In this document: piece by piece, positions 44,435 to 54,800 of the stretch
Position numbering within the stretch: the stretch's first letter is position 1
Layout of the letters: every line of letters starts with the position of its first letter
Notes under the pieces: model-generated
Database searches by the model: none
The model's input: the letters and a program-made list of their open reading frames with translations, nothing else
Told to the model about the DNA's origin: nothing
NCBI RefSeq assembly: GCF_009857915.1
Contig: NZ_WWCM01000010.1
Coordinates: 62,001-126,000, forward strand
Source of the DNA: Duganella qianjiadongensis
GTDB taxonomy: Bacteria; Pseudomonadota; Gammaproteobacteria; Burkholderiales; Burkholderiaceae_D
DNA: 64,000 nucleotides
Direction of reading: 5' to 3'
Position numbers and translations under genes: made by a program

Positions 44435-45478
44435 ATGGATTCCCTACTGAAACACATGGTGGACATGACTGGCCACCGCGATCACACGATGCTGGACATC
44501 TCGGTGATCTCGGCGGTTCAGGAACTGGCGAACGCCAGCCAGACCCGCGTGCTATCGCTGGTCACCATCCGTGGCAAAACTTTTGTGCGTCCCCGCGCCC
44601 GCATCCGCGCCGGCGAAGTGGCGCACATGGTCGAGAACAACGATCCGCACCATCCGGGCGAGCCGCTGCTGAACATCGAGCCGCTGGCCAACTGCATCAG
44701 CAAACACGAATCGAGCGCCGACATCGTCAACGAGGTGGGCGGGCACACGCTGTGGCTGCCGATCTGGATGGGCGACAAATGCGATACCTGTCTGGAAATC
44801 ATCAACCCGACGCCCTACACCCCCGATACCATCCACGTTATCGGCGGCATCGTCAGCGTCTACCGCAATTTCCAGAATCTGCTCGATTACAGCGAGCGCG
44901 ATTCGCTCACCGGCCTGCTCAACCGCAAGACTTTTGACGATCAGCTAGCCAAGATGCTGGCCGCCAGCACGGACAGCCATTCCGTCTCCCTGCTCGGCGA
45001 GCCGGAACGGCGCAGCCCGCGCGATCAGGAAAAACAGTGGCTGGCCGTGGTCGATGTCGACCATTTCAAACTGGTCAACGACCGCTTCGGCCACCTGTAC
45101 GGCGACGAAGTGCTGATTCTGATCGCCAACCTGCTGACCTCTTCGTTCCGCAGCCAGGACCGCGTGTTCCGCTTCGGCGGCGAAGAATTCGTCGTGCTGC
45201 TGCGTTCCACCACGCTGGAAAACGCCAAGAAAATCATCGAACGCTTCCGCATGAGCGTGGCCGCGCATGATTTCCCGCAAGTGGGCAAGGTTACCGTCAG
45301 CGTCGGTTTCGTCAGCATCAGCGCGCTGGACGCGCCGGTGATGATCCTCGGCCATGCCGATCAGGCGCTGTATTACGCCAAGAGCCATGGCCGCAACATG
45401 GCCTGCCACTACGACGAGCTGGTGCAGGAAGGCCTGCTGCAGACCGTGGCTTCCAACGATACGGCGGAATTCTTCTAA
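44435..45478 (+). CDS. Diguanylate cyclase (GGDEF) with GAF-like sensor
   Basis: Makes c-di-GMP from GTP. About 347 residues from ATG 44435 (MDSLLKHM); ATG 44366 or GTG 44345 would add up to 30 residues. The N-terminal 150 residues look GAF-like (LDISVISAVQELANASQTRV, HTLWLPIWMGDKCDTCLEII). The GGDEF domain has DSLTGLLNRKTFDD, VVDVDHFKLVNDRFGHLYGD and active site RFGGEEF. The inhibitory site RSQD lies five residues before GGEEF, so product feedback is expected. Convergent with an HD-GYP gene. Confidence 0.92.
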   Translation: MDSLLKHMVDMTGHRDHTMLDISVISAVQELANASQTRVLSLVTIRGKTFVRPRARIRAGEVAHMVENNDPHHPGEPLLNIEPLANCISKHESSADIVNEVGGHTLWLPIWMGDKCDTCLEIINPTPYTPDTIHVIGGIVSVYRNFQNLLDYSERDSLTGLLNRKTFDDQLAKMLAASTDSHSVSLLGEPERRSPRDQEKQWLAVVDVDHFKLVNDRFGHLYGDEVLILIANLLTSSFRSQDRVFRFGGEEFVVLLRSTTLENAKKIIERFRMSVAAHDFPQVGKVTVSVGFVSISALDAPVMILGHADQALYYAKSHGRNMACHYDELVQEGLLQTVASNDTAEFF

Positions 45479-45483
45479 AAAAA

Positions 45484-45505
45484 CAGCCTCGGACGAGGCT
45501 GTTTT
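45484..45505. terminator. Bidirectional terminator
   Basis: CAGCCTC-GGAC-GAGGCTG with TTTT after it and a run of seven A before it, so it can end transcripts from both the cyclase (plus) and the HD-GYP gene (minus). Confidence 0.8.
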
Positions 45506-45529
45506 GTCATGGGCCGGCAGCGTGGCGCG

Positions 45530-46750
45530 CTAGCTCAGGCTGAGGAAACGCATAGGATCGACATTCCACTTGCTTGGTGATTCATGGCCGACGATCTTGT
45601 CGCCGCCGCCAAAACCCAGTCCGCGCGACAGATCCACCATTTCCGGTTTGATGTACAGGTTCTGCTTGGTATTGAAGAATACATTGACCTTGGGCGCCAG
45701 CAGATTGGTTTCATGCGGCTCGACCACCACGCCCAGACGGCCCGATTCCAGCATGACCATGGTACCGACGGGGTAGATGCCCACGCAGCGCATGAATTCC
45801 TGCGCATACTGGGGATTGAAGTGGAACTTGCTCCACTCGTAAATCTTGCGCAGCGCCGCTGCTGCCGACATGCCCTTGTGATAGCAGCGGTCGGCCGTAA
45901 TGGCATCGTACACATCGACAATGGCGGCCATCTGGGCCAGTTCGCTGATGCCGTCACCGCCCAGTTTGTCCGGATAGCCGCTGCCGTCGCGCCGCTCATG
46001 GTGGTGCAGCGTGATATCGAGCGGTATCGGCCCCACTTCGGGCGACTTCAGCAGGATGTCGTAGCCGTCTTTCGGGTGGCGCTTGATGATGGCAAATTCT
46101 TCGTCCGTCAGCGGGCCCGGCTTGTTGAGAATCTTGTCCGGCACCAGCGCCTTGCCGGTATCGTGCAGCAGGCCGCCCAGACCGGCCTGATGGGTGCGCT
46201 CCGCTTCGAAATTGCGCGAGCGGCAGAACGCCACCAGCAAGGTACACACACTGACCGAATGCAGGAAGGTGTAATCGTCTTTATTCTTAATCCGCAGCAA
46301 ACCCACCAGCGCACCGGGATTGCGCAGGATGGATTCGGTGATATTCTCCACCACCGGCGACACCTGATCGAGTTCCACGGCCTTGCCCAGCCGTGCATCC
46401 TGCATCACCGTGCGCACCAGCGTGGAGGCCTGATGACGGATCTGCACGGCACGCTTCATTTCTTCACCCAGCGAAACGCGGGTGACGATGGGCGATTTGG
46501 CGGCAATTTCGACAATTTCCCGCTCCGTGGCGGCCTGGGCTTCGGCCAGCGTGGGCGCATCCTGCACATCCAGTCCCTTGTCGTTGTCAATGACAACGTC
46601 GTGGATACCGGCGCTGATAATCTTGCGAATTTCGTCTTCGCTGGTGAGCAAAAAGCGGTTGCGCACAAAAGGATGGGTCATCCAGTCGCAACTCAGGTCA
46701 TGGATGTACATGCCCACTTTAAGCTGAGAGGAGTCGACTTTCTTTAACAT
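45530..46750 (-). CDS. HD-GYP c-di-GMP phosphodiesterase with DUF3391
   Basis: 406 residues. N-terminal DUF3391 (VDSSQLKVGMYIHDLSCDWM), then an HD-GYP domain with LLHDTGK (near 196), RHPKDGYDILLK, and HHHERRDGSGYP (near 249), all the residues of the active form. A C-terminal tail binds no known ligand. It degrades c-di-GMP, opposing the cyclase that ends 51 bases away on the other strand; the two flank the tad operon. Confidence 0.92.
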   Translation of the reverse strand: MLKKVDSSQLKVGMYIHDLSCDWMTHPFVRNRFLLTSEDEIRKIISAGIHDVVIDNDKGLDVQDAPTLAEAQAATEREIVEIAAKSPIVTRVSLGEEMKRAVQIRHQASTLVRTVMQDARLGKAVELDQVSPVVENITESILRNPGALVGLLRIKNKDDYTFLHSVSVCTLLVAFCRSRNFEAERTHQAGLGGLLHDTGKALVPDKILNKPGPLTDEEFAIIKRHPKDGYDILLKSPEVGPIPLDITLHHHERRDGSGYPDKLGGDGISELAQMAAIVDVYDAITADRCYHKGMSAAAALRKIYEWSKFHFNPQYAQEFMRCVGIYPVGTMVMLESGRLGVVVEPHETNLLAPKVNVFFNTKQNLYIKPEMVDLSRGLGFGGGDKIVGHESPSKWNVDPMRFLSLS

Positions 46751-46876
46751 GCGGAACCTACTGAGAGTGGGGCTTGGACTGCCGGAAGGGACGATTTGAG
46801 TATATCAAATAGTTGCCTGTCGGGACTAAATTTCCGGATGCTATCATCTGTTTGTACCCTGGGAGACACTATTATT

Positions 46877-47821
46877 ATGGAACTTCGTCAGCTTCGTTAT
46901 TTTGTTGCTATTGTTGACCACGGCTCGTTGTCCAAGGCAGCCGTGGTTTTGCATATTGCGCAACCGGCGCTGACCCAGCAGCTGCGGCAACTCGAAGACG
47001 AGCTCGGCGTACAGCTGCTGCACCGCAGCGCGCAAGGCGTGCTGAGTACCGATGCGGGCAAGATTTTCTACGAGCATGCACAGGCCATCCTCAAGCAGGT
47101 GGCCGATGCCCGCTCCGCCGTCACCCAGTGCAGCGAACGCCCGGGCGGCGTAGTCACGCTGGGGCTGCCGCACAGTATTTCCGGTGCCCTGGCCCTGCCC
47201 CTGCTGACGGCAGCGCGGGCCCAGTATCCCGAAATCACTCTGCAACTGACGGAAGAAATTACCGGCAATCTGAGCGAGCAGCTCAAGTCCGGCCGCATCA
47301 ATCTGGCCGTGCTGTTCGATGACGGCCAGCTGGGCGGCTTTGCCAGCACGGCGCTGGTGGAGGAGGAACTGCGCTTTATCTCGGCCAGCTCGCCCTCAGA
47401 AACTGCCGAACATGACGAAAGTGAGCAGTCACTAACACTCGCCGAAGCCGTGCAGCACACCCTGATACTGCCCAGCCCCTTGCAGGGCGTACGGCCCCGT
47501 ATCGACAGCGTGGCCCGTCAGGCCGGTCTCAGCCTGCCGCATGTCATCGAGATCAATTCCATCGCCATCCTCAAGTCCGCCATACTGGCCCATCTGGGTG
47601 CCACCATCCTCCCTGCCGCGCCTGTACTGGACGAACTGAAACGGGGCAGCATGCGTTCGCGCCGGATCGAACAGCCGACCATTGCGCGCACCGTGGTGCT
47701 ATGCGCCTCGCGCAATATTCCCCTGACCAATGCCGCGGAAGCCATACGCAAGCTGGTGCAGCAGGTCAGCCAGCAACTGTGCGCCGAACAGCGCTGGCCC
47801 GGCGCGCGCGTGCTGGCATAA
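46877..47821 (+). CDS. LysR-family transcriptional regulator
   Basis: 314 residues. N-terminal winged helix (MELRQLRYFVAIVDHGSLSK, AQPALTQQLRQLEDELGVQL) and a type-2 periplasmic-binding-like sensor domain (VTLGLPHSISGALALPLLTA). ATG 46877 with GGGAGA upstream gives the family start. It precedes the indolepyruvate oxidoreductase in the same orientation, separated by 253 bases with two dyads, and may regulate it (inference). Confidence 0.9.
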   Translation: MELRQLRYFVAIVDHGSLSKAAVVLHIAQPALTQQLRQLEDELGVQLLHRSAQGVLSTDAGKIFYEHAQAILKQVADARSAVTQCSERPGGVVTLGLPHSISGALALPLLTAARAQYPEITLQLTEEITGNLSEQLKSGRINLAVLFDDGQLGGFASTALVEEELRFISASSPSETAEHDESEQSLTLAEAVQHTLILPSPLQGVRPRIDSVARQAGLSLPHVIEINSIAILKSAILAHLGATILPAAPVLDELKRGSMRSRRIEQPTIARTVVLCASRNIPLTNAAEAIRKLVQQVSQQLCAEQRWPGARVLA

Positions 47822-47851
47822 ACCTGTCCAGAACAACGACCACCCCTCCCC

Positions 47852-47887
47852 ATAAGTTTTACTTATACCACCATAGTCGAACGGTAT
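47852..47887. promoter_or_regulatory. Two dyads between lysR and the oxidoreductase
   Basis: ATAAGT-TTT-ACTTAT (47852-47866) is a perfect inverted repeat. It shares bases with ATACC-N13-GGTAT (47865-47887), a LysR-type dyad size. The rest of the 47822-48074 gap shows no gene. Confidence 0.45.
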
Positions 47888-48074
47888 TTCCGTATACGTC
47901 AAGTAGCGCCCATACTCCGCGCACAGTGGATAAGTGGGGCATGCTGCATCTCTGCCGTCTTGACCTACACTGATCCCAGCGCCGCTAACCATGCGGCTCA
48001 TGGCCTGTTCCCGGCGTGCTTACCCGGCACCACCCAGAACAGGCGCGATTCTGATACCAAACCGGAGACACGCC

Positions 48075-51000
48075 ATGCCCGCTACCACGGCAAACGGCCC
48101 AGCAACGTCGCACGACGGCGCCGCCAGCACCCCTAGCCCTTCCTCGCCTACACGCCTCAGCACCGTCAGCCTCGACGACAAATACACGGCCACCAGCGGC
48201 GATATTTTCCTGTCCGGCATACAGGCGCTGGTGCGCCTGCCGATGATGCAGCGTCTGCGCGATCAGGCCGCCGGCCTGAACACGGCCGGCTTCATTTCCG
48301 GCTACCGCGGTTCGCCGCTCGGTGGTCTGGACGAGAATCTGTGGAAAGCTAAAGGCCATCTGGAAGCCCACCACGTGCAGTTCGTGCCGGGCGTGAACGA
48401 GGATCTGGCCGCCACGGCCGTGTGGGGTTCGCAGCAGGTCGACCTGATCGGCGAAGCCAAATACGACGGCGTGTTCGCCATGTGGTACGGCAAAGGCCCC
48501 GGCGTGGACCGCTGCGGCGACGTCTTCAAGCACATGAACCATGCCGGCACCTCGGCCAAGGGCGGCGTGCTGCTGGTGGCCGGCGACGACCACGGCGCCT
48601 ATTCGTCCACCCTGCCGCATCAGTCCGACCACCTGTTCTCGGCGTCCATGATTCCTGTGCTGTACCCGTGCAATGTGCAGGAATATCTGGATCTGGGCAT
48701 CCACGGCTGGGCCATGTCGCGCTTCTCCGGCTGTACCGTGGCCTTCAAGGCGCTGGCCGATACGGTGGAATCGTCGGCCTCGGTGGATGCCAATCCGTTC
48801 CGCGTCGACGTGAAAATCCCGCAGGACTTCGTCATGCCCGAAGGTGGCCTGAACGCCCGCCTGTCCAGCATTCCGCTCGGTCAGCAGGCGCGCAATCAGG
48901 AAGCCCTGATGCAGGACTATAAAATCTACGCGGCGCTGGCCTATGCGCGCGAGAACAAGCTCAATCACACCACCATCACCAGCCCCAATGCCAAGCTGGG
49001 CATCATCGCCTCCGGCAAATCCTATCTGGACGTGCTGGAAGCGCTGGAAGAACTGGGCATCGACGAAAAACTGGCGGCCGAACTGGGCCTGCGCCTGTTT
49101 AAAGTCGCCATGCCATGGCCGCTGGAACCGGACAGCGTGCGCGAATTCGCCCAGGGTCTGGACGAGATACTGGTGGTGGAAGAAAAACGCCAGATCGTCG
49201 AATACCAGCTCAAGGAACAGCTGTACAACTGGCGCGACGACGTGCGCCCGCGCGTGATCGGCAAGTTCGATGAAAAAGGCGAATGGGTCGCCCCGCGCGG
49301 CGAATGGCTGCTCACTTCCAAGGCCGATTTCTCCGTCTCGCAAGTAGCGCGCGTGATCGCCAGCCGCGTCTCGCGCCTGATCAGCGATCCCGTCACCTGC
49401 GACCACATCAAAGCCCGTCTGAGCTTCCTCGATGCCAAGGATGCGGTGCTGAAGAAGGCCATCAACACGCCATTCCGTCCCGCCTTCTACTGCTCCGGCT
49501 GTCCGCACAATACTTCGACCAAAGTACCGGAAGGCAGTCTGGCGCTGGCCGGTATCGGCTGCCACGTCATGGCTACCTCGATCTACCCCGAGTTCAACAA
49601 GCTCACCACCCACATGGGCGGCGAAGGCGCACCGTGGATAGGTCAGGCCGCGTTCTCCAAGATTCCCCACGTGTTCCAGAATCTCGGTGACGGCACCTAC
49701 TTCCACTCCGGCTATCTGGCCATCCGCGCAGCCGTGGCGGCCAGGGTCAACATCACCTACAAGATACTGTACAACGACGCCGTCGCCATGACGGGCGGCC
49801 AGCCGGTCGACGGCACCACCTCGGTGCCGATGATCGCCCAGCAGATGGCCGCCGAAGGGGTGAAGCGCATTGCACTGGTGACGGAAGACCTGAGCCGCTA
49901 CACCGACCGCAGCGCCCTGCCGACCATCGTCAGCCTGCACGACCGCAAGGATATGGATGCCGTGCAGCGCGAGCTGCGCGAAGTGGGCGGCACCTCGGTG
50001 CTGATCTACGACCAGACCTGCGCGGCCGAAAAACGCCGGCGCCGCAAGAAAGGCGAATTCCCCGACCCGGCCAAACGCATGGTCATCAACGAAGCCGTGT
50101 GCGAGGGCTGCGGCGATTGCGGCATCCAGTCCAATTGCGTCTCGATACTGCCGAAAGAAACGGAATTCGGCCGCAAGCGCACCATCGACCAGTCGTCCTG
50201 CAACAAGGACTACTCGTGCGTGCAAGGCTTCTGCCCCAGCTTCGTCACGGTGGAAGGGGGCAGCCTGAAAAAATCCAGGGCCGGCGTCAGCAAGGACAAT
50301 AGCGACGACGGCTTCGGCGCCCTGCCGGAACCGGCCCTGCCCAACTGCGACCAGCCCTACAACATTCTGATCAACGGTATCGGCGGCACGGGCGTGATCA
50401 CCGTCGGCGCGCTGATGGGCATGGCCGCCCACCTCGAAGGCAAAGGCGCTTCCGTGCTCGACATGACGGGTATGTCGCAGAAAAACGGCTCCGTCACTTC
50501 GCACGTGAAGATCGCCCGCAGCCCGGCCCACCTGCGCGCCCAGCGCATCGCTACGGGCGAAGCGGATGTGATCCTCGGCTGCGACATGCTGACCGCCGGT
50601 GCGGCAGACGCCGTCTCGAAAATGCGTCCGGGCCGCACGCTGGCCGTGGTCAATCTGCACCAGCAGCCACCGGGCACCTTCGCCCAGAAGCCGGACTGGC
50701 AGTATCCGGTGGAAGAGGTGCGGGCCCTGATCGAAGAATCGGTCGGTGCCGGCGCTGCCGACTTCATCGACGCCACCAGGCTGGCCACCGCGCTGATGGG
50801 CGATTCCATCGCCGCCAACCTGTTCATGCTCGGTTACGCCTGGCAGAAAGGCCGCATCCCGCTCAATGAAGCCTCGCTGCTGCGCGCCATCGAACTCAAT
50901 GGCGTGGGCATCGCTTCCAACAAGAAGAGCTTCCTGTGGGGCCGCCGTGCCGCCGTCGATCTGGCCAAGGTACAGCGCGTCGTGGCACCGGCCCAGCCAG

Positions 51001-51659
51001 TGCTGATGCAGCTGCCGCAGAATCTCGATACCATCGTCAGCAAGCGCGTGGACTTCCTCACCGCCTACCAGAACGCTGCCTACGCCGCCACCTATCAGCA
51101 ACTGGTGGAACAGGTGCGCGCACGCGAAAGCGCTCTGGGTCTGGGCAGCAAGCTGTCCACCGCCGTCGCCAAGTACGCCTTCAAGCTGATGGCCTACAAG
51201 GATGAATACGAAGTGGCGCGCCTGTACACCGATGGCCGCTTTGTCGAACAGCTGCAGCAGCAGTTCGAAGGCAGCTTCTCGCTCAAGTTCAATCTGGCGC
51301 CGCCGCTGTTCGCCAGAAAGGACGCCAAGGGCCATCTGGTCAAAGCGGAATTCGGTTCGTGGATGTGGCAGGCCATGAAGCTGATGGCCAAGCTGAAAGG
51401 CTTGCGCGGCAGCGCCTTCGACCTGTTCGGCCACACCGCCGAGCGCAAGATGGAACGTGCGCTGATCGTGGAATACCGCGAGCTGGTGCAGCAACTGCTA
51501 GGCGCGCTGTCGCCGGAAAACCACGCGCAAGCCGTGGAACTGGCCAGCCTGCCGGAAAAAGTACGCGGTTTCGGCCACGTCAAAGAGCAGGCTGTGGCCA
51601 CTTTCCGTAGCGAAAAAGCCCGCCTGCTGGGCCAGCTCGGCCTGCAACGCGCCGCCTAA
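48075..51659 (+). CDS. Indolepyruvate:ferredoxin oxidoreductase, single-chain form
   Basis: 1194 residues with alpha and beta parts fused. Oxidatively decarboxylates aryl- or branched-chain 2-oxoacids to acyl-CoA using thiamine pyrophosphate and an iron-sulfur partner. Visible: N-terminal pyrimidine-binding part (GFISGYRGSPLGGLDENLWK), TPP part with YCSGCPHNTST (near 472) and GIGCHVMATSIYPEFN, a cysteine cluster region CEGCGDCGIQSNC (near 675) and CVQGFCPSF, and the gamma domain NGIGGTGVITVGALMGMAA (near 767). ATG 48075 after CCGGAGA is preferred. The product acyl-CoA could feed the IcmF pathway when the substrate is branched (inference). Confidence 0.92.
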   Translation: MPATTANGPATSHDGAASTPSPSSPTRLSTVSLDDKYTATSGDIFLSGIQALVRLPMMQRLRDQAAGLNTAGFISGYRGSPLGGLDENLWKAKGHLEAHHVQFVPGVNEDLAATAVWGSQQVDLIGEAKYDGVFAMWYGKGPGVDRCGDVFKHMNHAGTSAKGGVLLVAGDDHGAYSSTLPHQSDHLFSASMIPVLYPCNVQEYLDLGIHGWAMSRFSGCTVAFKALADTVESSASVDANPFRVDVKIPQDFVMPEGGLNARLSSIPLGQQARNQEALMQDYKIYAALAYARENKLNHTTITSPNAKLGIIASGKSYLDVLEALEELGIDEKLAAELGLRLFKVAMPWPLEPDSVREFAQGLDEILVVEEKRQIVEYQLKEQLYNWRDDVRPRVIGKFDEKGEWVAPRGEWLLTSKADFSVSQVARVIASRVSRLISDPVTCDHIKARLSFLDAKDAVLKKAINTPFRPAFYCSGCPHNTSTKVPEGSLALAGIGCHVMATSIYPEFNKLTTHMGGEGAPWIGQAAFSKIPHVFQNLGDGTYFHSGYLAIRAAVAARVNITYKILYNDAVAMTGGQPVDGTTSVPMIAQQMAAEGVKRIALVTEDLSRYTDRSALPTIVSLHDRKDMDAVQRELREVGGTSVLIYDQTCAAEKRRRRKKGEFPDPAKRMVINEAVCEGCGDCGIQSNCVSILPKETEFGRKRTIDQSSCNKDYSCVQGFCPSFVTVEGGSLKKSRAGVSKDNSDDGFGALPEPALPNCDQPYNILINGIGGTGVITVGALMGMAAHLEGKGASVLDMTGMSQKNGSVTSHVKIARSPAHLRAQRIATGEADVILGCDMLTAGAADAVSKMRPGRTLAVVNLHQQPPGTFAQKPDWQYPVEEVRALIEESVGAGAADFIDATRLATALMGDSIAANLFMLGYAWQKGRIPLNEASLLRAIELNGVGIASNKKSFLWGRRAAVDLAKVQRVVAPAQPVLMQLPQNLDTIVSKRVDFLTAYQNAAYAATYQQLVEQVRARESALGLGSKLSTAVAKYAFKLMAYKDEYEVARLYTDGRFVEQLQQQFEGSFSLKFNLAPPLFARKDAKGHLVKAEFGSWMWQAMKLMAKLKGLRGSAFDLFGHTAERKMERALIVEYRELVQQLLGALSPENHAQAVELASLPEKVRGFGHVKEQAVATFRSEKARLLGQLGLQRAA

Positions 51660-51721
51660 CAGGCTACAACGGCACGCAATCTGCACGCAAAATGCAGCTT
51701 AGTGTCTGAATAACACCTTAG

Positions 51722-51749
51722 GCGGGCCGGATGGCACCATCCGGCCCGC
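51722..51749 (+). terminator. Strong hairpin after the oxidoreductase gene
   Basis: GCGGGCCGGATG and CATCCGGCCCGC form a 12-bp perfect stem with a 4-base loop, followed by ACTTTCTG. The T-tract is weak, so it may be an imperfect terminator. Confidence 0.6.
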
Positions 51750-51778
51750 ACTTTCTGCGTCAGGATCACGGCGATTGA

Positions 51779-51813
51779 CGTTTACGTAAAGGGAAACGTA
51801 AACGGCATATAAT
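51779..51813 (+). promoter_or_regulatory. icmF promoter with palindromic operator
   Basis: CGTTTACG (51779-51786) and CGTAAACG (51797-51804) form an inverted repeat with 10 bases between. The first arm lies within the palindrome TTTACGTAAA (51781-51790). An exact TATAAT (51808-51813) follows, 41 bases before the ATG. The motif resembles operators described for the MerR-type regulator LiuR of branched-chain amino-acid breakdown; that match is from memory and unverified. Confidence 0.55.
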
Positions 51814-51854
51814 GGCCGAACGACGCAGATCGCCACCAGCATTCAAGGGACATC

Positions 51855-54800
51855 ATGACTGACCTCTCCACACCGAATATGGCTGCCGTACCAGACCAGC
51901 CACGCCTGCATAACAAAATCCGCTTTGTCACGGCGGCCTCGCTGTTCGATGGCCACGACGCTTCCATCAACATCATGCGCCGCATCCTGCAATCGAATGG
52001 CGTGGAAGTGGTCCACCTCGGTCACAACCGTTCGGTCGACGAAGTCGTTACCGCAGCGCTGGCCGAAGACGTGCAGGGCATCGCCATCTCCAGCTATCAG
52101 GGCGGCCACGTCGAATACTTCAAATACATGATCGACCTGCTGCGCCAGCGCGGCGGCGCCCACATCAAGGTGTTCGGCGGCGGCGGCGGCGTGATCGTGC
52201 CCGATGAAATCGCCGACCTGCATGCCTATGGCGTGAGCAAAATCTTCAGCCCAGAAGATGGCCAGCATATGGGCCTGGTGGGCATGATCCAGTGGATGGT
52301 GCAGCAGTGCGACATCGACCTGTCCGACTATTCGCCCACCACGCTGGAAGCGCTGCGCGCGGGCAGCATCGAAAGCCGCCACCGTCCGCTCGCGCAGCTG
52401 ATTACCGCGCTGGAAAACGACAAGGCCGCACCGGCCCTGCGCGCCGAACTGCTGGCCGCGGCGGAAAATCTGGCGGTGCCCACGCTGGGTATCACCGGCA
52501 CGGGCGGCGCCGGTAAATCCTCGCTGACGGATGAACTGATACGCCGCATCCGCCTCGATCAGGGCGATGCGCTGAATATCGCGGTGATCTCGATCGACCC
52601 CTCGCGCCGCAAATCGGGCGGCGCCCTGCTGGGCGACCGTATCCGCATGAACGCCATCAATCCGTGGGGCGGTCAGGCGCGCGTGTTCATGCGCTCGCTG
52701 GCCACCCGTGAAGCGGGTTCGGAAATCTCGCAGGCGCTGCCGGACGTGATCGCTGCCTGCAAGGTAGCCGGCTTCGATCTGGTCATCGTCGAAACTTCGG
52801 GCATCGGCCAGGGCGACGCCGCCATCGTGCAGCACGTGGATGTCTCGATGTATGTGATGACGCCGGAATTCGGCGCTGCCTCGCAGCTGGAAAAAATCGA
52901 CATGCTCGATTTCGCCGACTTCATCGCCATCAACAAGTTCGACCGCAAAGGCGCGCAGGACGCGCTGCGTGACGTGGCCAAACAGTACCAGCGCAACCGC
53001 GAACTGTGGAACAAGCGTCCGGAAGAAATGCCCGTATTCGGCACCCAGGCGTCGCGTTTCAACGACGATGGCGTGACGGCACTGTATCAGGGCCTGCTGC
53101 CCAAGCTGGCCGAATTCGGCCTGCAGGCCAAAGCGGGCAAGCTGGCGCCTGTCGCTGTGCGCTACTCGAGCGGCAAAAACGTCATTGTGCCGCCAGCGCG
53201 GGCGCGCTATCTGGCCGAAATCGCCGACACCGTGCGCGGCTACCACCGCAACACCCGCAAACAGGTGACGCTGGCACGCGAGCGCCAGCAGCTGAGCGAA
53301 GCCAAGCGCATGCTGGCCGCCGCCCACAAGCACGCCGACTTCGATGAGCTGATCGCGGAACGCGACAGCAACATGGATGCCGGCGCCAAAAAGCTGCTGG
53401 CACAGTGGCCCGATCTGCAGGCCGCCTACGCGGGCGACGACTACGTGGTGAAAATCCGCGACAAGGAAATCCGCACCCGCTTGATCCACCACACCCTGTC
53501 CGGCAACAAGATCCGCAAGGTGGCGCTGCCGCGCTATGAAGACCACGGTGAAATCCTGCGCTTCCTGATGGCGGAAAACGTGCCGGGCTCCTTCCCCTTC
53601 ACGGCCGGCGTGTTTGCCTTCAAGCGCGAAGGCGAAGACCCGACCCGCATGTTCGCCGGCGAGGGCGATGCCTTCCGTACCAACCGCCGCTTCAAGCTGG
53701 TTTCCACCGGCATGGATGCCAAGCGCCTGTCCACCGCTTTCGACTCGGTCACCCTGTACGGCGCCGATCCGGCCCTGCGTCCCGACATCTACGGCAAGGT
53801 CGGCAACTCGGGCGTGTCGATCGCCACGCTGGACGACATGAAAGTGCTGTACGACGGCTTCAATCTGTGCAGCCCCAGCACCTCCGTGTCGATGACCATC
53901 AACGGCCCGGCGCCCACCATACTGGCGATGTTCATGAACACCGCCATCGACCAGCAGGTGGACAAGTTCAAGGCCGAGAATCAGCGCGATCCTAGCGCCG
54001 ACGAAGCGGCCAAGATCAAGGCATGGGTGCTGCAGAACGTGCGCGGCACGGTGCAGGCCGACATCCTCAAGGAAGATCAGGGCCAGAACACCTGCATCTT
54101 CTCCACCGAGTTCTCGCTCAAGGTCATGGGCGACATCCAGGAATACTTCGTCCACCATCAGGTGCGCAATTTCTACTCGGTGTCGATCTCGGGCTATCAC
54201 ATCGCCGAAGCCGGTGCGAACCCGATCTCGCAGCTGGCTTTCACGCTGTCCAACGGCTTCACCTTTGTCGAAGCCTATCTGGCGCGCGGCATGCACATCG
54301 ACGATTTCGCGCCGAATCTGTCGTTCTTCTTCTCCAACGGCATGGACCCCGAGTACACGGTGCTAGGCCGGGTAGCACGCCGCCTGTGGGCCGTGGCCAT
54401 GCGCGACAAATACGGCGCCAACGACCGTTCGCAGAAGCTCAAGTACCACATCCAGACCTCGGGCCGTTCGCTGCACGCGCAGGAAATCGACTTCAACGAT
54501 ATCCGCACCACCTTGCAGGCGCTGATCGCCATCTACGACAACTGCAACTCGCTGCACACCAACGCCTACGATGAAGCCATCACCACGCCGACCGACGAAT
54601 CGGTACGCCGCGCGCTGGCGATCCAGCTGATCATCAACCGCGAATGGGGTCTGGCCAAGAACGAAAACCCGAATCAGGGTTCCTTCATACTGGAAGAGCT
54701 GACCGATCTGGTGGAAGAAGCCGTGCTGCAGGAATTCGAGCGCATCGCCGAACGGGGCGGCGTGCTCGGTGCCATGGAGACGGGCTACCAGCGCGGCAAG

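Noticed and set aside
47985..51494. Minus-strand frame of 1169 codons opposite the oxidoreductase
   Set aside because: Antisense shadow in the codon phase that avoids stops; composition (His, Gly, Gln, Val) is not protein-like and no start signal is seen.
51660..51854. Cobalamin riboswitch before icmF
   Set aside because: No B12-box-like element or suitable folding is seen; the region holds a hairpin, an operator palindrome and a -10 box.
51843..54296. Minus-strand frame of 817 codons opposite icmF
   Set aside because: Same kind of antisense shadow; icmF domains fill the other strand.
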